From Zonotrichia leucophrys gambelii (taxonomy: Eukaryota; Chordata; Aves; Passeriformes; Passerellidae), in assembly GCF_028769735.1 (NCBI RefSeq), contig NC_088177.1:13394599-13458598 (forward strand): a stretch of DNA of 64,000 nucleotides, read 5' to 3'. The position numbers and the translations under genes are program-made. The notes beneath the pieces were generated by a model. It searched no databases. It was given only the letters and a program-made list of their open reading frames with translations, and was not told the DNA's origin. Positions 36,791 to 51,900 of this stretch are shown here, piece after piece; position 1 is the first letter of the stretch; the number at the start of each line of letters is the position of its first letter.

Positions 36791-39542
36791 AGATTTAGTT
36801 ACCTTTTCAGAACTCTGTGTGGGAGCTCCTGTTGTTCTGGGGCTCTGTTGTGGCTGTGCTCTCTGTCCTTGGTTTTATTGACTAAACTCCAGGGCCTCTC
36901 CTCTGCCTCAGCTGCCACTCAGAGAGCTCACTCCCAAGTGCCCTGTAGATCTTGACTGGCGCCCTCAAATCTGGGAGCTGAGGCTGGGAATTGAGCCCTT
37001 GGCTCTTCTGAACTGCTTTGTGACTGTAAGGATGTTCAAAGCCAGGTTGAATGTGTCCATATAAGATGTGGTAATGTCAGGTTCTTTGGCCTTGTTTTTC
37101 TTTGTGTAAGAAGATAGTGAAAGATGCCTGGTGGGCCCAGGTGTTGGTGTAGTTCTGTTGATGGCAAATTTACCGGGATGGGAAGAAGCCAAAATTTTAT
37201 GTAACTTGTGTGGTAATGGGGCAGTAACCTTGGGTGTCTGTGTTAGCTGGACCTCCTCACCTTGTGGAACCACATCCAATGGAAATATTATTTCTCCCCT
37301 TTTACTGTATTAGAGGAGGGAGCAGTCATCTTTTGGGTACAGCTCATGCTGTATGGCTTCTACCAGTTTGTTTCCTGCAGCCTGTATGGGTTTGTCTCTT
37401 TAGTCAAAATTCAGGGAAAGCTGTCCTCATACAGTGTGTAAATCTCAAAATTTCAGATGTAATTCTCATTTTCTAATAAAGTTCTTGAAGGACATATCTA
37501 AACTTCATCTGTGGTTGGCTTGTCATTCTTTAATAATAAAAATAAAAAACTGCTTTCACTGGTATAAAAATTACCTGTTTTATATGGTGGCGTAAGCAAA
37601 TGTCTCAAGACAGAATAAATGCCACAATTTGTCATATTTCCAGCATATATACTTGCTAAAGTACAAAAATTTTTAAAGTAGATATGTGCATCTATCCCCA
37701 GACAATTAATTGATTTGACAATTTTTTTGCTGAAATATCTTGACATTACAGCATGCCATAATTATGTTTGAGTCTCTGGGTAAATGGTTTTATAGTAATG
37801 TGGGAAAATTTGGTTGTCAGATACAAGATCAGAAGACTTTTGCTGACACAGAAGAAAGTCACTGACTGTTGGCAATGTCTTGGAGTAGAAAACTGGGAGA
37901 AGGATAAATAATAGAGGAAAAGAAAAGTTATGAAAATACCTATGAGTAATGTAGTTTCTGAAATTTCCTGTAATGTTCTTGCAAGTGAAGAAGAAGGTTG
38001 TGTAACGCATGGAGTTACTCCTGATTTTATTTTTCCATTTCTGAGTCTGTAGGCACAGGCAGGACTGTGAGAGGGAATAACAAGAGGGCAAGAGGTGCAA
38101 GTAATTTCACATCCAGAAATTGAGGAGATGCATTGTCTTGTCTGTGTGGTGGTGTCAAGTGAGATTACCCTGCTCCTGGACCATTCCTGAGAGATGGCTG
38201 CCTTCTCCAATTTAGAAATCTAAGAGAAGGGATTATTCCATAACCTCTGAGGAACCTTTTCCAGACTATGTCAGTGGATGCAAAGGGGTACACAGCACAA
38301 GTTTTCACCACTGTGAGGGCCTAACTTTTATTTTCTGCTGTTCTCTGAATTAAGAAGTTGCAGGCATTTGTATATTCCCTGTTTCCCTCTTATCTTACCC
38401 ACTTGATGTGTGTCATTGTCTCATATTCCTTGTTGGCAGCAACAAAGTTGCCATGGGAATATTGACTTGAAAAAAATTAGCACTTGCCTTTGATAGAAAT
38501 ATCTGGATGTTAACATTTCTGTGCTTATCTTATGCTAGGAAATTTAAATGTCTACAGCAATTAATTCAATTATCAGTTAAAAAATGTGATTGCTGCTATT
38601 ACAGCTCAGCACTGCATTTCTCTGGCTGGGAAATGCTTCAGGGGAGTTAATTGGTTGAATGTTCTACAGTCTGATCACTTAACCTGACATTGGTTAAGCA
38701 GGCATCAGTGGAGAAAATTTGGGTAAATGCAAAGTTTTTCCTCAAGGAAAGTATTTAGGTTTTTCTCTGTATCATCTTAACCTGACTCTAGTTATGCTTT
38801 AGCTGGAGACTTTACATCTACAGCAGCACCACTTTAATTGTAAATGGCTGTCCCCAAAATACTCCATGCTTTTCCATCTTTTTTGCATTGTCCCAGTCCC
38901 TGTTTTCTTCCTGGGTTTAATGACAAGGCTCATTTATAGGAGGCAGAAATGAAATGGCAGCATCTGCCTCCTCCCAGGTTTGTGGAACATTTGTCCTGGC
39001 AGAGCTGGATTTGCTGCAGAGCACTCTCTTGTTTGGGCTGCTGAAGGCTGCCCATACCACCATGGCAATCTGCACTCTTCATTTTCTCACTCATTAAAGG
39101 TCTGATAGAAAAAGAGAAATTAATAACTTTGAAGATGAGAGAGCAAAAAAAAAAACCTTGGGCCTTAAAAGAGCACAAAAAGAGTGATAAACTGTGACAG
39201 TGTTGCATAGTAAACTCTTGAGAAAGGGACAGAAGAAAGGGAAATATTCTTGAGTCTGATTGAAATCAGACCTGTTGGAAAACACCATCTCTTTCAGGGA
39301 ATGGGTGAAATCTGGGAAATGTTCAGGGAACAGCAGCATTTTGTTCTGTTGAACTCTTTTAAAATCTGGGCTGGTGTCTGGGATAGTTCTCTAGTTTGTT
39401 TTCTGATCCCCAAACTTCACATAAAAAAATAATTAATTATTTGTTTAAAACAAGCCATTTATATTGAAAAAGCCACAACTGTGGGGCATATTTGCTGCTG
39501 AGGGCTGAAGAAATCTTTCAGACACCTTTGAGAGAATTTTCC
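36791..39542. other. Intergenic, no gene seen
   Basis: The largest frame is 154 codons on the - strand (37746-38210), with no recognised similarity and overlapping another frame of similar size. No repeat recognised. Confidence 0.5.
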
Positions 39543-39927
39543 TGTGGTGGTGTTCACAGGGATCCCAGGATGAGGGAAGCGATGAGAATCTTGACTCTTG
39601 ATGTTTCAGAAAGCTGGTTTATTATTTTATGATATATATTGTATTAAAAGAAAATGATGTATTAAAACTAGACTAAAAGAATAGAAGAAAGGATTTCATC
39701 AGAAGGCTAGCAAGGAATAGAAGGGAATGGAAATAAAATCTTGTGACTGCGCACAGCCTCGACACAGGTGGCTGTCATTGGTCATCAAGTAAAAACAATT
39801 TCACATTCTGGGTAAGCAATTCTTCAAATCACATTGCAAAGCAGCAAAACATGAGAAGCTGAAACTTGCCAGCTTGTCAGGAGAAAAGATCCTGGCAAAG
39901 GATTTTTCGTAAAATACATCCATGACA
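39543..39927 (-). mobile_element. Solo LTR, family A copy 3
   Basis: This 385-base unit, read on the - strand, starts TGTCATGG and ends ACCACCACA. AATAAA on the - strand lies at 39618-39623. It is close in length and order to 16818-17201, including 'tagccttctgatgaaatcct' and 'catcctgggatccctgtgaa'-type blocks. Flanks are TTTTCC (39537-39542) and GTTTCC (39928-39933), a 6-bp target duplication with one mismatch. No internal viral sequence remains. Confidence 0.8.
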
Positions 39928-42900
39928 GTTTCCCACTTCAGTCAACAAATTCAGTTTCTTTCTGCTTGCATGGCTTGCTCCAAAAGCCTGGACTACAGGA
40001 TCCCAAGCAGAAAACCTCAGTGGTGTGGGCTAGCACTGGGCTGTGACCAGAACTGAGCCTAAATTGCTTTAATTAAAGGCTACTCCAGGGTAAGCTGCCA
40101 TTAGTATCCATTACTGCAAGATTCAAGTCCGTTTATTAGGTTGTTATTGATGGAATGAAGCCGAGTGATGGGGAGCAATTCAGAGCTGAAATAACTGCCA
40201 GGCAAGGAATGAAACCATTTACTGGTAATGCCAGAAAACCTATGGATTGGAATGCTGAGATAATTCCACTTTAACTGCAAGTGGACAGCAAAGATCTATT
40301 GCAAAGCTCAGACATTTGATCTGCTGTGGTCTCACAGCCCCTGGGGACGGACAGGTGCTCTTGTAAGGACAGCTGTGGCTCTGAGGTGCTCCAAAATCTC
40401 ACCAGCTCTGCTCAATGGGGATGGTTCTGGGTCAGCCATGGCATGCACTTCTCAAGCCACTTCCTCTGCACCAAAAATAATTTCCTTGGTCATGGTGGAG
40501 GATGAGGTGGAGCCCAGCAAGTTGCTGAAGCAAAAGCCAAAACTTTAGAATGTAAGTGCCAGCTGGAGCCCTGAGCTGGCTCAGTGGGGCTGCAGGAGAT
40601 GCTTTTCCTCAGATGGAAGATGCCATAGGACACAAAGGAGATGCCAGGAGAATGAGATCTGGGCTTGGTGCCAGCATCACCCAGGCCAGAAGAACAACTT
40701 TAATTGGCCTGTCATCCGCTCTGTTCCCTGCTCCTGTTTCCCCCGTGCCATCTGAGGAGATGGAGAATTAGAAACCAGCCTATCCTTTTTTTCTTTAATT
40801 GTTCTCCCTTATTCTTCAGAGAGGCCTCTCCTCATTGAGCTGCAGGTGATCTATAATTAAAATGTCATATTCCACACATTTTTTAAGCCATCTGGCTATG
40901 TCTCCAGGACAGAGGAAGGTGGGGCTGGGGGATGAGTGGATATGTTGCATTTAAGGGCTGTTTTCTGCCTGAGCCTAAATTGGGCAGTTTGTTACCTCTG
41001 GTGATGCAGGGATGCTGTGTGCTTACAAAGATTTCTGAAAAGCCTTTGCTGGCTCTGACTGTACTGTGCTGACTTTGGTTAGCAGGCCTTCTGGAATGCT
41101 TTAGAAAGATAAAATGAAAGAAAAGAAGAGCCCACCCCAAGAAGTATGCTTCCTTTTCACTGTTCATGGTGATTAATGTGAGTGGCTTTTCACAATCCAT
41201 TTCCAATTAATTTCAGCGAAGGGAGCTCTGCAGGCCTGTGTATGAACTAAACTTCATATTAGAAGATTATTGAGGGGATTGCAGGCTGAGGATTGAACAC
41301 AGGGCTTAAGCTCCAAACTAGCCATCATGTGAGTCACCAAAAACCACAGTTCCTCCTCGGTGTGAGTCATCCTAATGACACACTTGGAGCCAGTGGAGCT
41401 CAGAGCCTAATCCCCTCTGCCACCAGCCTCAGCCGTGCTGGAAGGAAGCAGGGAGAGATCACAGCGTGTAACATGCTTCCAGCTCCCAGGTGATGCAGCT
41501 GGAAGGGAAATAAATGGGGATTTCAGTGCTTTCCATTTCAGGGCAGGGGCTGGGTGAGCAGCACTCATGCTGCCATCCACTTCAATCCTTTAAAATCAGA
41601 GGCACCTTTTTACTTTTTGAGAGAAAGAGAAGAAATATTTTGCTCTCCCTAATTCCAAGCTCGTTTGAATACCTATGGTACAACTTTATCTCATCCTTAG
41701 TGTGGCAAATAAAAGTCTTTAGTGCTTATGAGAATGCAGTTATTTGCTGTCCTTGCTGTTGCAGATTTACTGTTGTTTCCCTCTTCCCTGAGCTGTAATG
41801 TCCTCTACAAATATAGTTGATGTTGAAGAGCAAGAAAACATTGTTTGAATTCATTTTGATAATTATATCATAGGAAACCCCATGGATGCTGGGAAGAGCA
41901 GGAGTTGACAGACAAGCCTTTACAAGCTTAGCTGAGAAGCAGAAAGGAGAGGAATGCATTAATCAGCACTGTCTCCTGTAGGTTTTTTTTCTGCTAATGG
42001 CCAAGATATGCTATAACTCTAAACCAGCTGATTCATCCTTCCCCTTTTATTGTCAGGATGTGCTAAGAGCTGCAGGGTGTGATGCCAAGTGCTGGCTGCT
42101 GCCTGCCCTGGAGCCAGAGTGGCTGTTGGGATGGTGCTGACTTTAATCCAGGAAGCAGTGACAGAAGGGGAAAGGCAGAAAACTTTGGCTACTGAGGGTG
42201 TGTGTGTGGGCATATGCAGTAGACAAAACTCTTGAGATGGAGAGAATCTGATCTGAGAAGGGATTTCTGCTGGTTGGTTGGGGTTATTTTCTTTAACCTA
42301 AGTGCAGCTAGATTGATGATGCTGTCAGGCTCTTAGTCCCTTCTCCTCAGTGCCTTATCCCTGGAAGTGGTGATGGATATTTCTCTTCAACATTACCCAT
42401 ATCACATTTGAGAGTCTTTTATGCAGAGAGATGACTGTAGGGTAAAAAAAGTGGGAAAACACTATAAGTGGTGTAAAAGTTACATTTGTCTAAGAGAAAA
42501 TGAATGTTCTTGGTGTTTGTTCTGAAGCAGCTGGTACCATTTTATTTTCAAGATTTGTGAGAGACAGGGGGGAGAACAGGTTGTGCTTTCATGGCCCTCA
42601 GAATACAGCTCAATGGGAGAGGAAGAACATTTGCACCTGCTGGCTGTAGAGGTTTACAGGTGATTTGTTGTGATCCATTCGCCGAGTGGAAGGAAAAACT
42701 TTTATTTTCAACACAAAACATGGTATATGTGCGTTGGATTGCAAATAAAATACAAAAGATCACTGAAGATCCCCACACTCTCCGTTTGAGTTGGATCTTT
42801 AAGTCCTTTGCAGCAAGGCAGTGCTTCCATGTGATATCAGCATGGCATAAACATAGATTTAGGATATTGGATTACTGCATTACTTGAAGTCTTCTTTGGG

Positions 42901-45900
42901 CAAGCAAAGAGTGAAAAAAAATCAAGGAATTCTTCTTGTACAACTCTTGTGACAGCAGCAGAAATGAGATCTCACAGAGGTTGGGCAGTAGTGAGTCTCA
43001 GATGTTGGAGAAAACTCTCTCCTGAGAATTTCCTCCCTGGTAATTCTGCGGGTGAATCTCTCTTTGTAAAGCATGTACATTTGGAGTTGTGTAGTGAGAA
43101 GAAAGGGAATGGGGAGAGGAAATTGTTGTAAGTTCTGATGTTAGTGATTTTATAGTCAAAGCATCACTATGTAAGCCTTCCTTTTTGGTTATTACTGAAT
43201 ATTATTCCATTGGAAGTCAAAGAGAGGGTGCCTGCATTAGCAAAGAGAGCCCTGATCAGGTGGAGAAAATGAAGATAGAAAGGCAGAGAGTAACTATAGT
43301 GAAATACATAATCCCACAGATGAAAAAGCATGTTTCACATTCACCTGCCTGTCAGTAGTAGCTCAGCTGCTCTGTGGGCCTGAGGGATCATGAGTTGAGG
43401 AATTTAGGCTCAGCCTGCCAGTCTGGCCTCTGCCTTGTTAGGATAGAAAAAAATCTGCACACACTGATCCCATTCACCATCTGGTTCCAGGAATGCCATA
43501 CAGGGATCCATGTCCAAGGACCTTTGTAGCAGCTTTCTGTATTCCAAACCTCTTAAACCATATTTTGGTGTCGTTCAGATTTCCCTGCTTGAGAGAAAGG
43601 CTGCAAATCTGTCAGTAAAAGAGCTCCATGTGTCACTACTACTTTTTATGTTGGAAGGAGGAGGAAGATTTGAGTTGAAGGTTTGCAAGTCAGAAATTGG
43701 GGCTTGGATTGCTTCTGCATCTCCTTTATGTGGCCTTAATTCTCATAAAAAATGCACATCATCTTACTCTTTACCCTATTTGGAACTTTGTTTTATGCAT
43801 TCTGGATGCATGTGAATTTTCTGGTGAAATTTACATTCTTTCTGGAAACAACTGAAGGCAGATTTGAATATGAATTGTCTAGAAACAACTGTAAGGCTTT
43901 GGCTTTTACAGCTGCCATATTTTCAAGTATTCACCTGGATATGGAACAAAAAGCAAAAAAAAACATTTAACACCTCCCCACACTTCCTGTTTCTCATCCT
44001 TTCCATCAGATGGCATTTCTCAACTCCAGCAAGAGGTAGTACAGTCTCTCCTGTACTAATTCCACCCAGAGTTTATGAAATTGGTGCAGAGGCATTTGCC
44101 TCTCTGGCTGCCTCTGTTCTCCCCCTAAATAACTCTTGCATTGAAGTATCCTGAGGCAGATTTAGTGTGCACAAAGTGTGCACTCTTCTGCCATGTGTGG
44201 ACCAGCAGTGGATGTAAATAGAGATGCTGTGAGATTGGGGAATAGGTTTGTATGTCCAAAGGAAGAGAGAAGGGCATTGCATTCATAGAGCATAATGGCA
44301 TTGTTAATTTTGGCATTAGTGTTGTATGGCTTTTTAGGTATGTGGCAAATTGGCTTTGATTTTTTGGATTTCTTTATGTGCTGTGTTACCCCAACAGCAC
44401 TGTGTATTGCAATGGTTTGGAACATGTTTACTTGCAAATACATTTATAAGTCTTACTGTAATGGTAATTATTGCAATAACACTGAGCTGCAAATTAAGTG
44501 TCATGTCTAGATGCCCACTGGGATATTTTTCATCCATTCTCTATTAATTCTAACTATTTACTAGCAGCAAACTTTCTATACTTGAATATCAGGAGATGAT
44601 CTTGGAGGGGTTTTCTTTGTTTCTAGGTACTGTGAAGGAGAGCAGTGCAAGTTATCACTGTTCAGTAAAAACTAAGAGTGGACCGCAGAATTCAGGACAA
44701 CAACTTTCTCTTTATAGTTGTTCTACTACTGCTAAGTATTTACTAACCAGGCAGTTTAATTTTAAATGGAAAGTAGCCTTGTGATAACTAAGAAGGTTCT
44801 TCATTAAAATAGCAAAGTAGAGGATGTGGTAGCTAGAAACAGCTTGTCCAGAAGGACCATTGAGGAATAGGCAAAAGGTAGCCCTGAGCAAGATGTGAGC
44901 AATAAACTGTCAGGAAGTGGTAAAAAGAAAAGGAGCAGTGAATTTCAGCCATTGAATTTCCTTTCAGATGTATTTGTAACCTATTTGCCTTTCCTTTTCC
45001 CTTTCATTTGATTTCAATAGATCACAAAGAAGACTTTTCTGTCACTCAGATCTATTGTTCCAGAACCTTGAGGGATTTAAGTTGATACAGCATTAACTTA
45101 TGCCATTAGAGTGTACCAGCACTCCCAGCCTGGCACTATTTGCCACTAAAAACACATTTGGTCAGCAGTAATTGCTTTTCTTTAAGAGTGAGGTTCCTGA
45201 GTAGATGCTCCTGCTCTTTGGCAAGGTGAACTGAGCTGTATCGTGGTCCTGATGATATTGCTGTTTGACTCATTCTGTCAGGTGAATCCAAAGATTTATT
45301 TTCTAGGCAGTGTCCCAGCTTGCATGACTCTGTTTCACTCCTACTTGTGAAAATCAATCACAGGGAACATGGCAGAGGAAATTACCAGCATGAGCAGGGA
45401 GTTCCTTGAGCAGCAGCTGATCCCTGTGCCAATCAAAAGGTTTTGCTCTTTTCCTGCCCATGGTTGCAGGGGTCCATGTATTATTTGGGATCTGGCATGG
45501 GGTATAAAACAAGAGCTCACCCATAAGAGCTTGACTATGCTTTTTATATGCCCCAGAGTCTCTTGTCTATAACTTATTAGTATGATAATCATTATGAAAT
45601 CCTTTATAAGATTATACATTGCAATCCAGCCATACATTAGAAAAGCATTAATATTTTATGCATTCCCTGGAGGTGAAAGTGATGCAATAGTTACAGATAT
45701 ATGGATAGAATATATATACGTGTGTGTGTATATCTGTTTCTCAGCTGAATAATGAAGGGTTTTTTTCTTGTGGAACCATGCTGTAGTCCTGATTAACTCC
45801 AAGAGCAGGATGAGGCAGGGAATGTGTTGCCATGTACTGGAGCAAGAGGCTTCTTGTGGGTTTGTAGGATGGCAGCACAAACTGTAAGAAATTATATGTC

Positions 45901-48900
45901 ACTGTGTGTGGCCTGCAGGAATAACTGAGCTGGAAGGAGGTGGAATAGCAGGGGTGGTGCTTGTGAGCTTGTCAGTGTAATATTCAACGTGTTCAGGAGC
46001 TTGAATGAAGCTTTCCACATCCAAAGGCTCTGGTTCCAGGGAAGTGGGGATGCTGCACACCCTGCTCCAGAGCCACAAGTCAGTCCTTGTAAGGTCAGTG
46101 CTTAGCAGGGCTTGCAGGAGCCCTGTAGTAATTAAGCTGAAATCTTCAGTGGAGCTTGCAGCTGCTGCGTTACTGTTGGCAGAAAGCTCATTGCTGAAAA
46201 TACAGCAGGGAGAGTTGTTGTTGTTGTTGTGGGCAGCACAGGCACGACTGAATCCCTAAATAACTGCTGCCTGTGCTGAGCTGCCTTCCCACTGCAGTGT
46301 ATTTCCTAATCTCTGCTGCTTCGGTTTCTTGCCCAACAGTGACACTGCTTGCTTGCCGTTTAGATGCTGTTATTGGTCGATGGCTGGTGCTGACTGCAGT
46401 TCAAACAAAAACAAATGCCGAGGGTCGGATTTAATTGCTCTCTGATGTACCACACTCTGTCTGTGAAGCAGGTAGCCTTGTTCTTAGACAACCGGTGGTT
46501 TAGTCTTGATTTTAAACCAGCCAGCCAAGCCACCCAGATCTCCAGTTTCTGATTCTGCTTATTGCCAACAGATTGGCATTTCTGTATCTTGGTTTCAGCA
46601 AACTCCCTCCTTGTAGAGGTTTCAAGGCTTGCTTTCCTCAGTTGGTGTGGACTGGTGCTCAGTGGCTCCAGTAGGGCCCCTCAGTGCATTTAGGGATGTG
46701 AATGTCCTTTCCAGAAGTATGGCCCCGTTGTTTTAATGGATCACTAAATTGCAATGCTGTCCAAGGCAAAACCAGCAACAGCAAAACCATCCCTAGTGTA
46801 ATATTCAGCATGTTGTGGAGCTTTAAAAGAAAAGGGAAAAAATTGGTTTCTGCTAGATTTTATAGGATAAAATGGCCTCAACCAGCAAAACCACTCCTTT
46901 CTGGAAACTTCATTAAAAGTATGGTGAAACTGATTTGGCAGATGGAAAGTAAAGGCTGTAGCCAAAGTACTGGAAATTTTCCAGTGGAAAGACATCTATT
47001 GCTGAGTTGTATCATGTTTTGGGTGGTGATATGGGATACTGATGGGCATCAGTAAATGCTGCATGTTGCTTACATTAGGTTTTAAATATTATTAAAAAAC
47101 TTGAGAGAACACATGTCTACCAAGTGAAAGATGATTGCTGACTGATAGGATTTGAAAATGGATTTAAAATCCATCACAAAAATGGAGGTATATGCTCTGT
47201 GTGCTTTGTTTTCTACATTGGCTGTGAATGCTCTCAAAAAGCTGTCCAAGGACTACACTATATAAGTTAGGGGTTAAAGAACTTTCTTATTATGGTTAAT
47301 CTAATTTCCATTTGAACTTAAGCCCTTTCACCTGCCCATTCCTGGGGGAAAATGAAATATATTTACCATAATTGAACTGTAGCTTAATTTCTTTAGGTAC
47401 ACAGTAAGCCAATGATCTCTGGAGAATGTGCTTCTGTTCTAAGAGGCTTATGAACAGAGGAAAGCATTAAATAATAACACAACTTCCAGATATTTATGAC
47501 TGCAGTGAAATCACCTGACATTGGAGGCTTTATTTTTTATAATCTGAAACTGAATTTATTCAGGGTATTTGGTGGTTCTTAAAGCATTCCATACTTTTTA
47601 AAATTATCAATTATCTTTTCTCACCCTGTAGCAAAGAGACTTATGCAGTGCTCCACCAAATAAAAGCTATTAGCAAAGCACCTGAACTTTATGTGATTGT
47701 CTAGAGCTGATATGATTTTGGAAAATAGAGGATTTTACCTAGTACATACTGGAATTTGTTTTTATTGTACCCACATCAGCACAAATTACCCTTCTTTAGA
47801 TATAAATCTACATCTGCCTCTCCCTAGTGTTGTCACTGGTGTTTCTGATGGTTTTTCACATGTTAATATGTCAGAATATGTGCTCCAGGGACCTCTTCCC
47901 AAAGCATCATGCCATGTAAACATGACCCAGACAAGCAGAAACTGGGCTTGCTGCTCATTAAGCATCTTTATTGCAGTGTGTCTGAGTGGTGATGAAATCC
48001 AAGTGCTCTGTGCAGGACCGTATGTCAAAATAAGGACTGCATAAAGAAAGAAATGCTTTTTAATTCTGGTCATCTTAAAAGCCCAATAATTAAGGTGATG
48101 GAAAAGATGGCTTTTACTGCCTACTCTCAGAAAAAGGAGGAAACATCATATATAATGTGCCCCTAAAGGAAAGGACGACTAGATACAAAGTTTTTTAGGA
48201 ATATTTTTTGCAAAACCTTTCTCAGGAAAAAACAAATCACAGCTATATTCATAGCCTGGATTTTATTTAGTTCCTCACTATTGCAGCATGACTATGGTTC
48301 TGGCTGCTCTTAGTAAAGTTAGGAAATGAGCTAGCTTCAGTATTAATATAGTGAGTTCCATTTGCAAAGCCAGTCAAGAGCTTTACACGGTGTTCCGAGA
48401 TACCGGAATTCAATTCACAGGATTTGCCAAAGCTCTATTTTTATTTTGTCTTCATCTGATGTTATCAAGGTTGTTCATGTTCCAAAAATGGATGAGTTTA
48501 GCAATAGTTAGCAGTTGGTAATAGGAGTCAAGAAGACCAAGGCTTTTAACACATTCAGAATGTTTAATTTCCCCTCCATCTGATGATAATAACTTAACAT
48601 GTAAAAAGAAAATAACACAAAATTATGTGGATTTTAAAAACCTCCCACGCACCTTATGGAATTAAAATAATGTGTGGGCCTGGAACCACGAGTATGTTCA
48701 CTAACTATGATCTCCAGAAGCATGTTATATTTGAGAAAAAAAAATTAAATGAAAAATTAATCGTTGCTGTTTTATCCAAACACTTCATTTTTCTAACATT
48801 TTGCTATGCCCATTAGGTAATCATGCCATTTATGTTTAACTACATTTTTTCCTTAGGGTGGCATCTGTAAAATTTAAATATCTGCTTATTCATTTGGGGT

Positions 48901-51900
48901 GTTTCTATAACTGGAACATAACATTGCAGTAAATCTTGAAGCATGTCCAAGGAAAGGTCAGATTCTGTTGAAATTTTTACTTCTCTGAAGCTTTTTCACA
49001 CCAAGACGTATTTCAGAGTGTAGTCAGCAGCGTGTTTCTGTAAGGTTGGGTGGTTTTGGTAGTGGCATGAGGAGCTGGTTGGGAGTGTGTGTTCCCAGGC
49101 AGGCTTGGCACAGCCCCAGGATGTGCAGTGAGCTTTGCAGAGTCACAGAACAGCCTGACGCAGGAGACATGCCGGAGATAAGTGTGGGAAATCCTCCCTG
49201 CCTCATCATCCCAGGGGATGTGCAGAGCGGGCAGGAAACAGCCAAACCCTTCTCCGAGATGTTTCTAGGAAGCAGTGACGCTGAAAAAAAACCAGCAACA
49301 AAAAAGCCCCCAAAAACTCACACAAAAAAGCCCCCCAAAACCAAACCAACCAAACAAAAAAAACCTCACAGAAAGCACTTATAGTATATATTTAATCAGG
49401 GGGTAGAGCTCAGAAATTGTTAAAACAAGCCAGCATGGCCACTGTCGTAGTGGGGTACATATGTTAGGGTGTTTTATTAATAATTAGCCTTTTAAAATTT
49501 ATCTAACAGGAATCCAAGATGGCTGTGGAAAAACTGTTCCTTGTAATGGCACTCGTAGTGCTGTAAAATGAGATTAGCACTTGTTATGGTATAGCAAATA
49601 ATCCTGTTCTGAGTGTTGTGACAGGTATTTCAGGTTCTAAGAATTAGATGAGGTTAGAAACATGAGGAGGAGAAACTGGAAAATCTCCAGAGCTGAGAAA
49701 GGTGAAGCTGAGGGTGGGGAGCCTTCATTTCCTATGGCCACTTGGCCTAAAATGCTGCCCATTTCCCAGCAGAGCAAGTAATCCCAAAATCCAGAGCACT
49801 GCTTGTCTCCACTGTTCCCAGAGGCCCTACATGGATGCTGAACGTGTTTGTAGCATGTTGAACATGTTGTTTGTAAATGGTCTTGATAGCGTCCCCACAG
49901 TGAACACATAACCATGTGAAAAGTCTAAAATTTGTTAAAATGTGCTCATTTTCTTGATCAAAAGGGCAACGTTGCTCACAGTGAACCCTTTGGAAATTTG
50001 AGTTTATCTGGAAATAGCATTGTAGTTGGTAGAGACTAGAAATAGAATAGAATGTGGGGGGTTTAGTAAATATATTTAGGATGCAAGAGTCAGATGCAGA
50101 ATGACATGGCAAAGATGTAGGTACAAAATACAAATACATCCAAACCAGGTTTTTCACTTAGTGGTGGTGGCTTTATGACAAAGACTACAGCCAAGAATTA
50201 AATTTAAAAGAAATTTAGCAATCTTTTTTTTTTTGTAGTACGTATACTTTGACAGGTTTCATTCATAAGCCTCCTATATCAAGAGCATTTTTCCAGGTAT
50301 TATTACAGAAGCACTAAAAAGATACAGAAACTGTGAGGAGGTTTTTTTGCCAGAAAACATTTCCTGAAGAAGACAGTCATGCCCAGCAAACCAGAAATAT
50401 GCTATTTTTGAAAGAATTTGTATATAGAAAGCATCTTCAGGAAGAAGAGATGGAATGTAATCTTCCTTAGGTATACGCCTGTTAAGATATTTTTATCATG
50501 TACTGCAATCTAATGCTAGCTCATGTAAGAGGGGCTTTGCACATTCCTTTCTCATTTCTGTTAGGAAATTAAATCCTGATAAGGTTCTATATGATGTCTC
50601 TTATCACTCTGTAGAGTAGCAATTTAAAGACCAGAAACACATATGGTTTTTCATCTTTATGATCCAATTTTGACCACTGGAGTTTGTTTCCTGCTGCTGT
50701 TTTCACAGGGGCAGAAAATGCTTTGTCCAAAAAACCACTTACCTCTCTGCTGGCCTTCAGTTTGAGGAATGTTCTGTTAAATCCAAAATACACAGTTGTA
50801 ATATTGAGCAAAAATTGGCTTCCTGCTAATAAATTCATACAAATAGTGTTTGGGTTTCTCTTGGCTTTCTTGTTAGCTCCTCATGTGCGGGGCCAGCAAA
50901 CTGCAGGTGAGAAATGGTGAGGAAAAAATGAAGCATCACTTACAGTCAAAGAATTGGCTGGGCTAGAATTTAAGCAGTGAGAAGAGCAATTTGGGGGTGT
51001 GAGGAGTCTGTGCTCCCTGTAAAAAGCCAGGGTGGGTTTGGCAGCCTGGAGTGCCAAATTCAGCCCCCACCAGAGACCCTCCACCAGTGGAAAGCCAGAA
51101 AGATGAAGGAGCAGCAGCACAGATGCAAATGTGTGCCCTGCACCCTTACATCCAACCTAATTTTGCAGCGGCACTCTCTGAACATTATTTTTATTCTCCA
51201 AGACCCTCAGTGAAACAGTTTTGTTACAGCTCCTGCTTTTCGACCTTTAGGGTGTTATTCCATAACTAATCCGTGTTTGGCTTTCTGAAAATAACATGGA
51301 GGACATAATGGAGATGAATATCCAATCAAAAAATCTTAAATTGCTGTCTTTAAGGGTTGATCTTTAAATATAATCTGCCTGCAAGTAGATTACACTTATG
51401 GTCATTTGGGTACAAATACACTTTTATAAGAGAATAATTCACTCAGGAAAGCGAGCAGAGGGAATTTAGAGAAGATGGACAAAAATAACTCGGAAGCTCA
51501 AGGAATCAATTTATGTTCAAGCATTAAAGTAATGACAATAAAGCTTTACCAGCAGAGGCTACAGAGACTTCAGTGTCTTGCAGTGAAGCATGATTATTTA
51601 TAAAAAAGGGAGAGAAAAGCTTGACGAATATTTTATTTCAGTGTTAGGTCAAATATTTGATGGTGGTTTCCAGCTGGCAAAAAGACATTTAAAAGTGGCA
51701 AGTTTAGGCATTATGAGGGACTGTCCTGCCAGTGGCTGGGTCTGCCAGGCTCAGGCTTAATAAATATAAGGTACAAATTCCAACATAGGCTTCAAAACAA
51801 GTAGGGTGGGGTATTTTTGTTGGTTTAGGGGCTGGGTTGTTTGGTTGGTTGTTGTTTTGTTTGTTTTTTTTTCTTGTTTTCAAACTAACTCAAGATGAGC

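Noticed and set aside
37746..38210. 154-codon - strand frame
   Set aside because: Overlapping alternative frame of similar length, odd composition and no recognised family.
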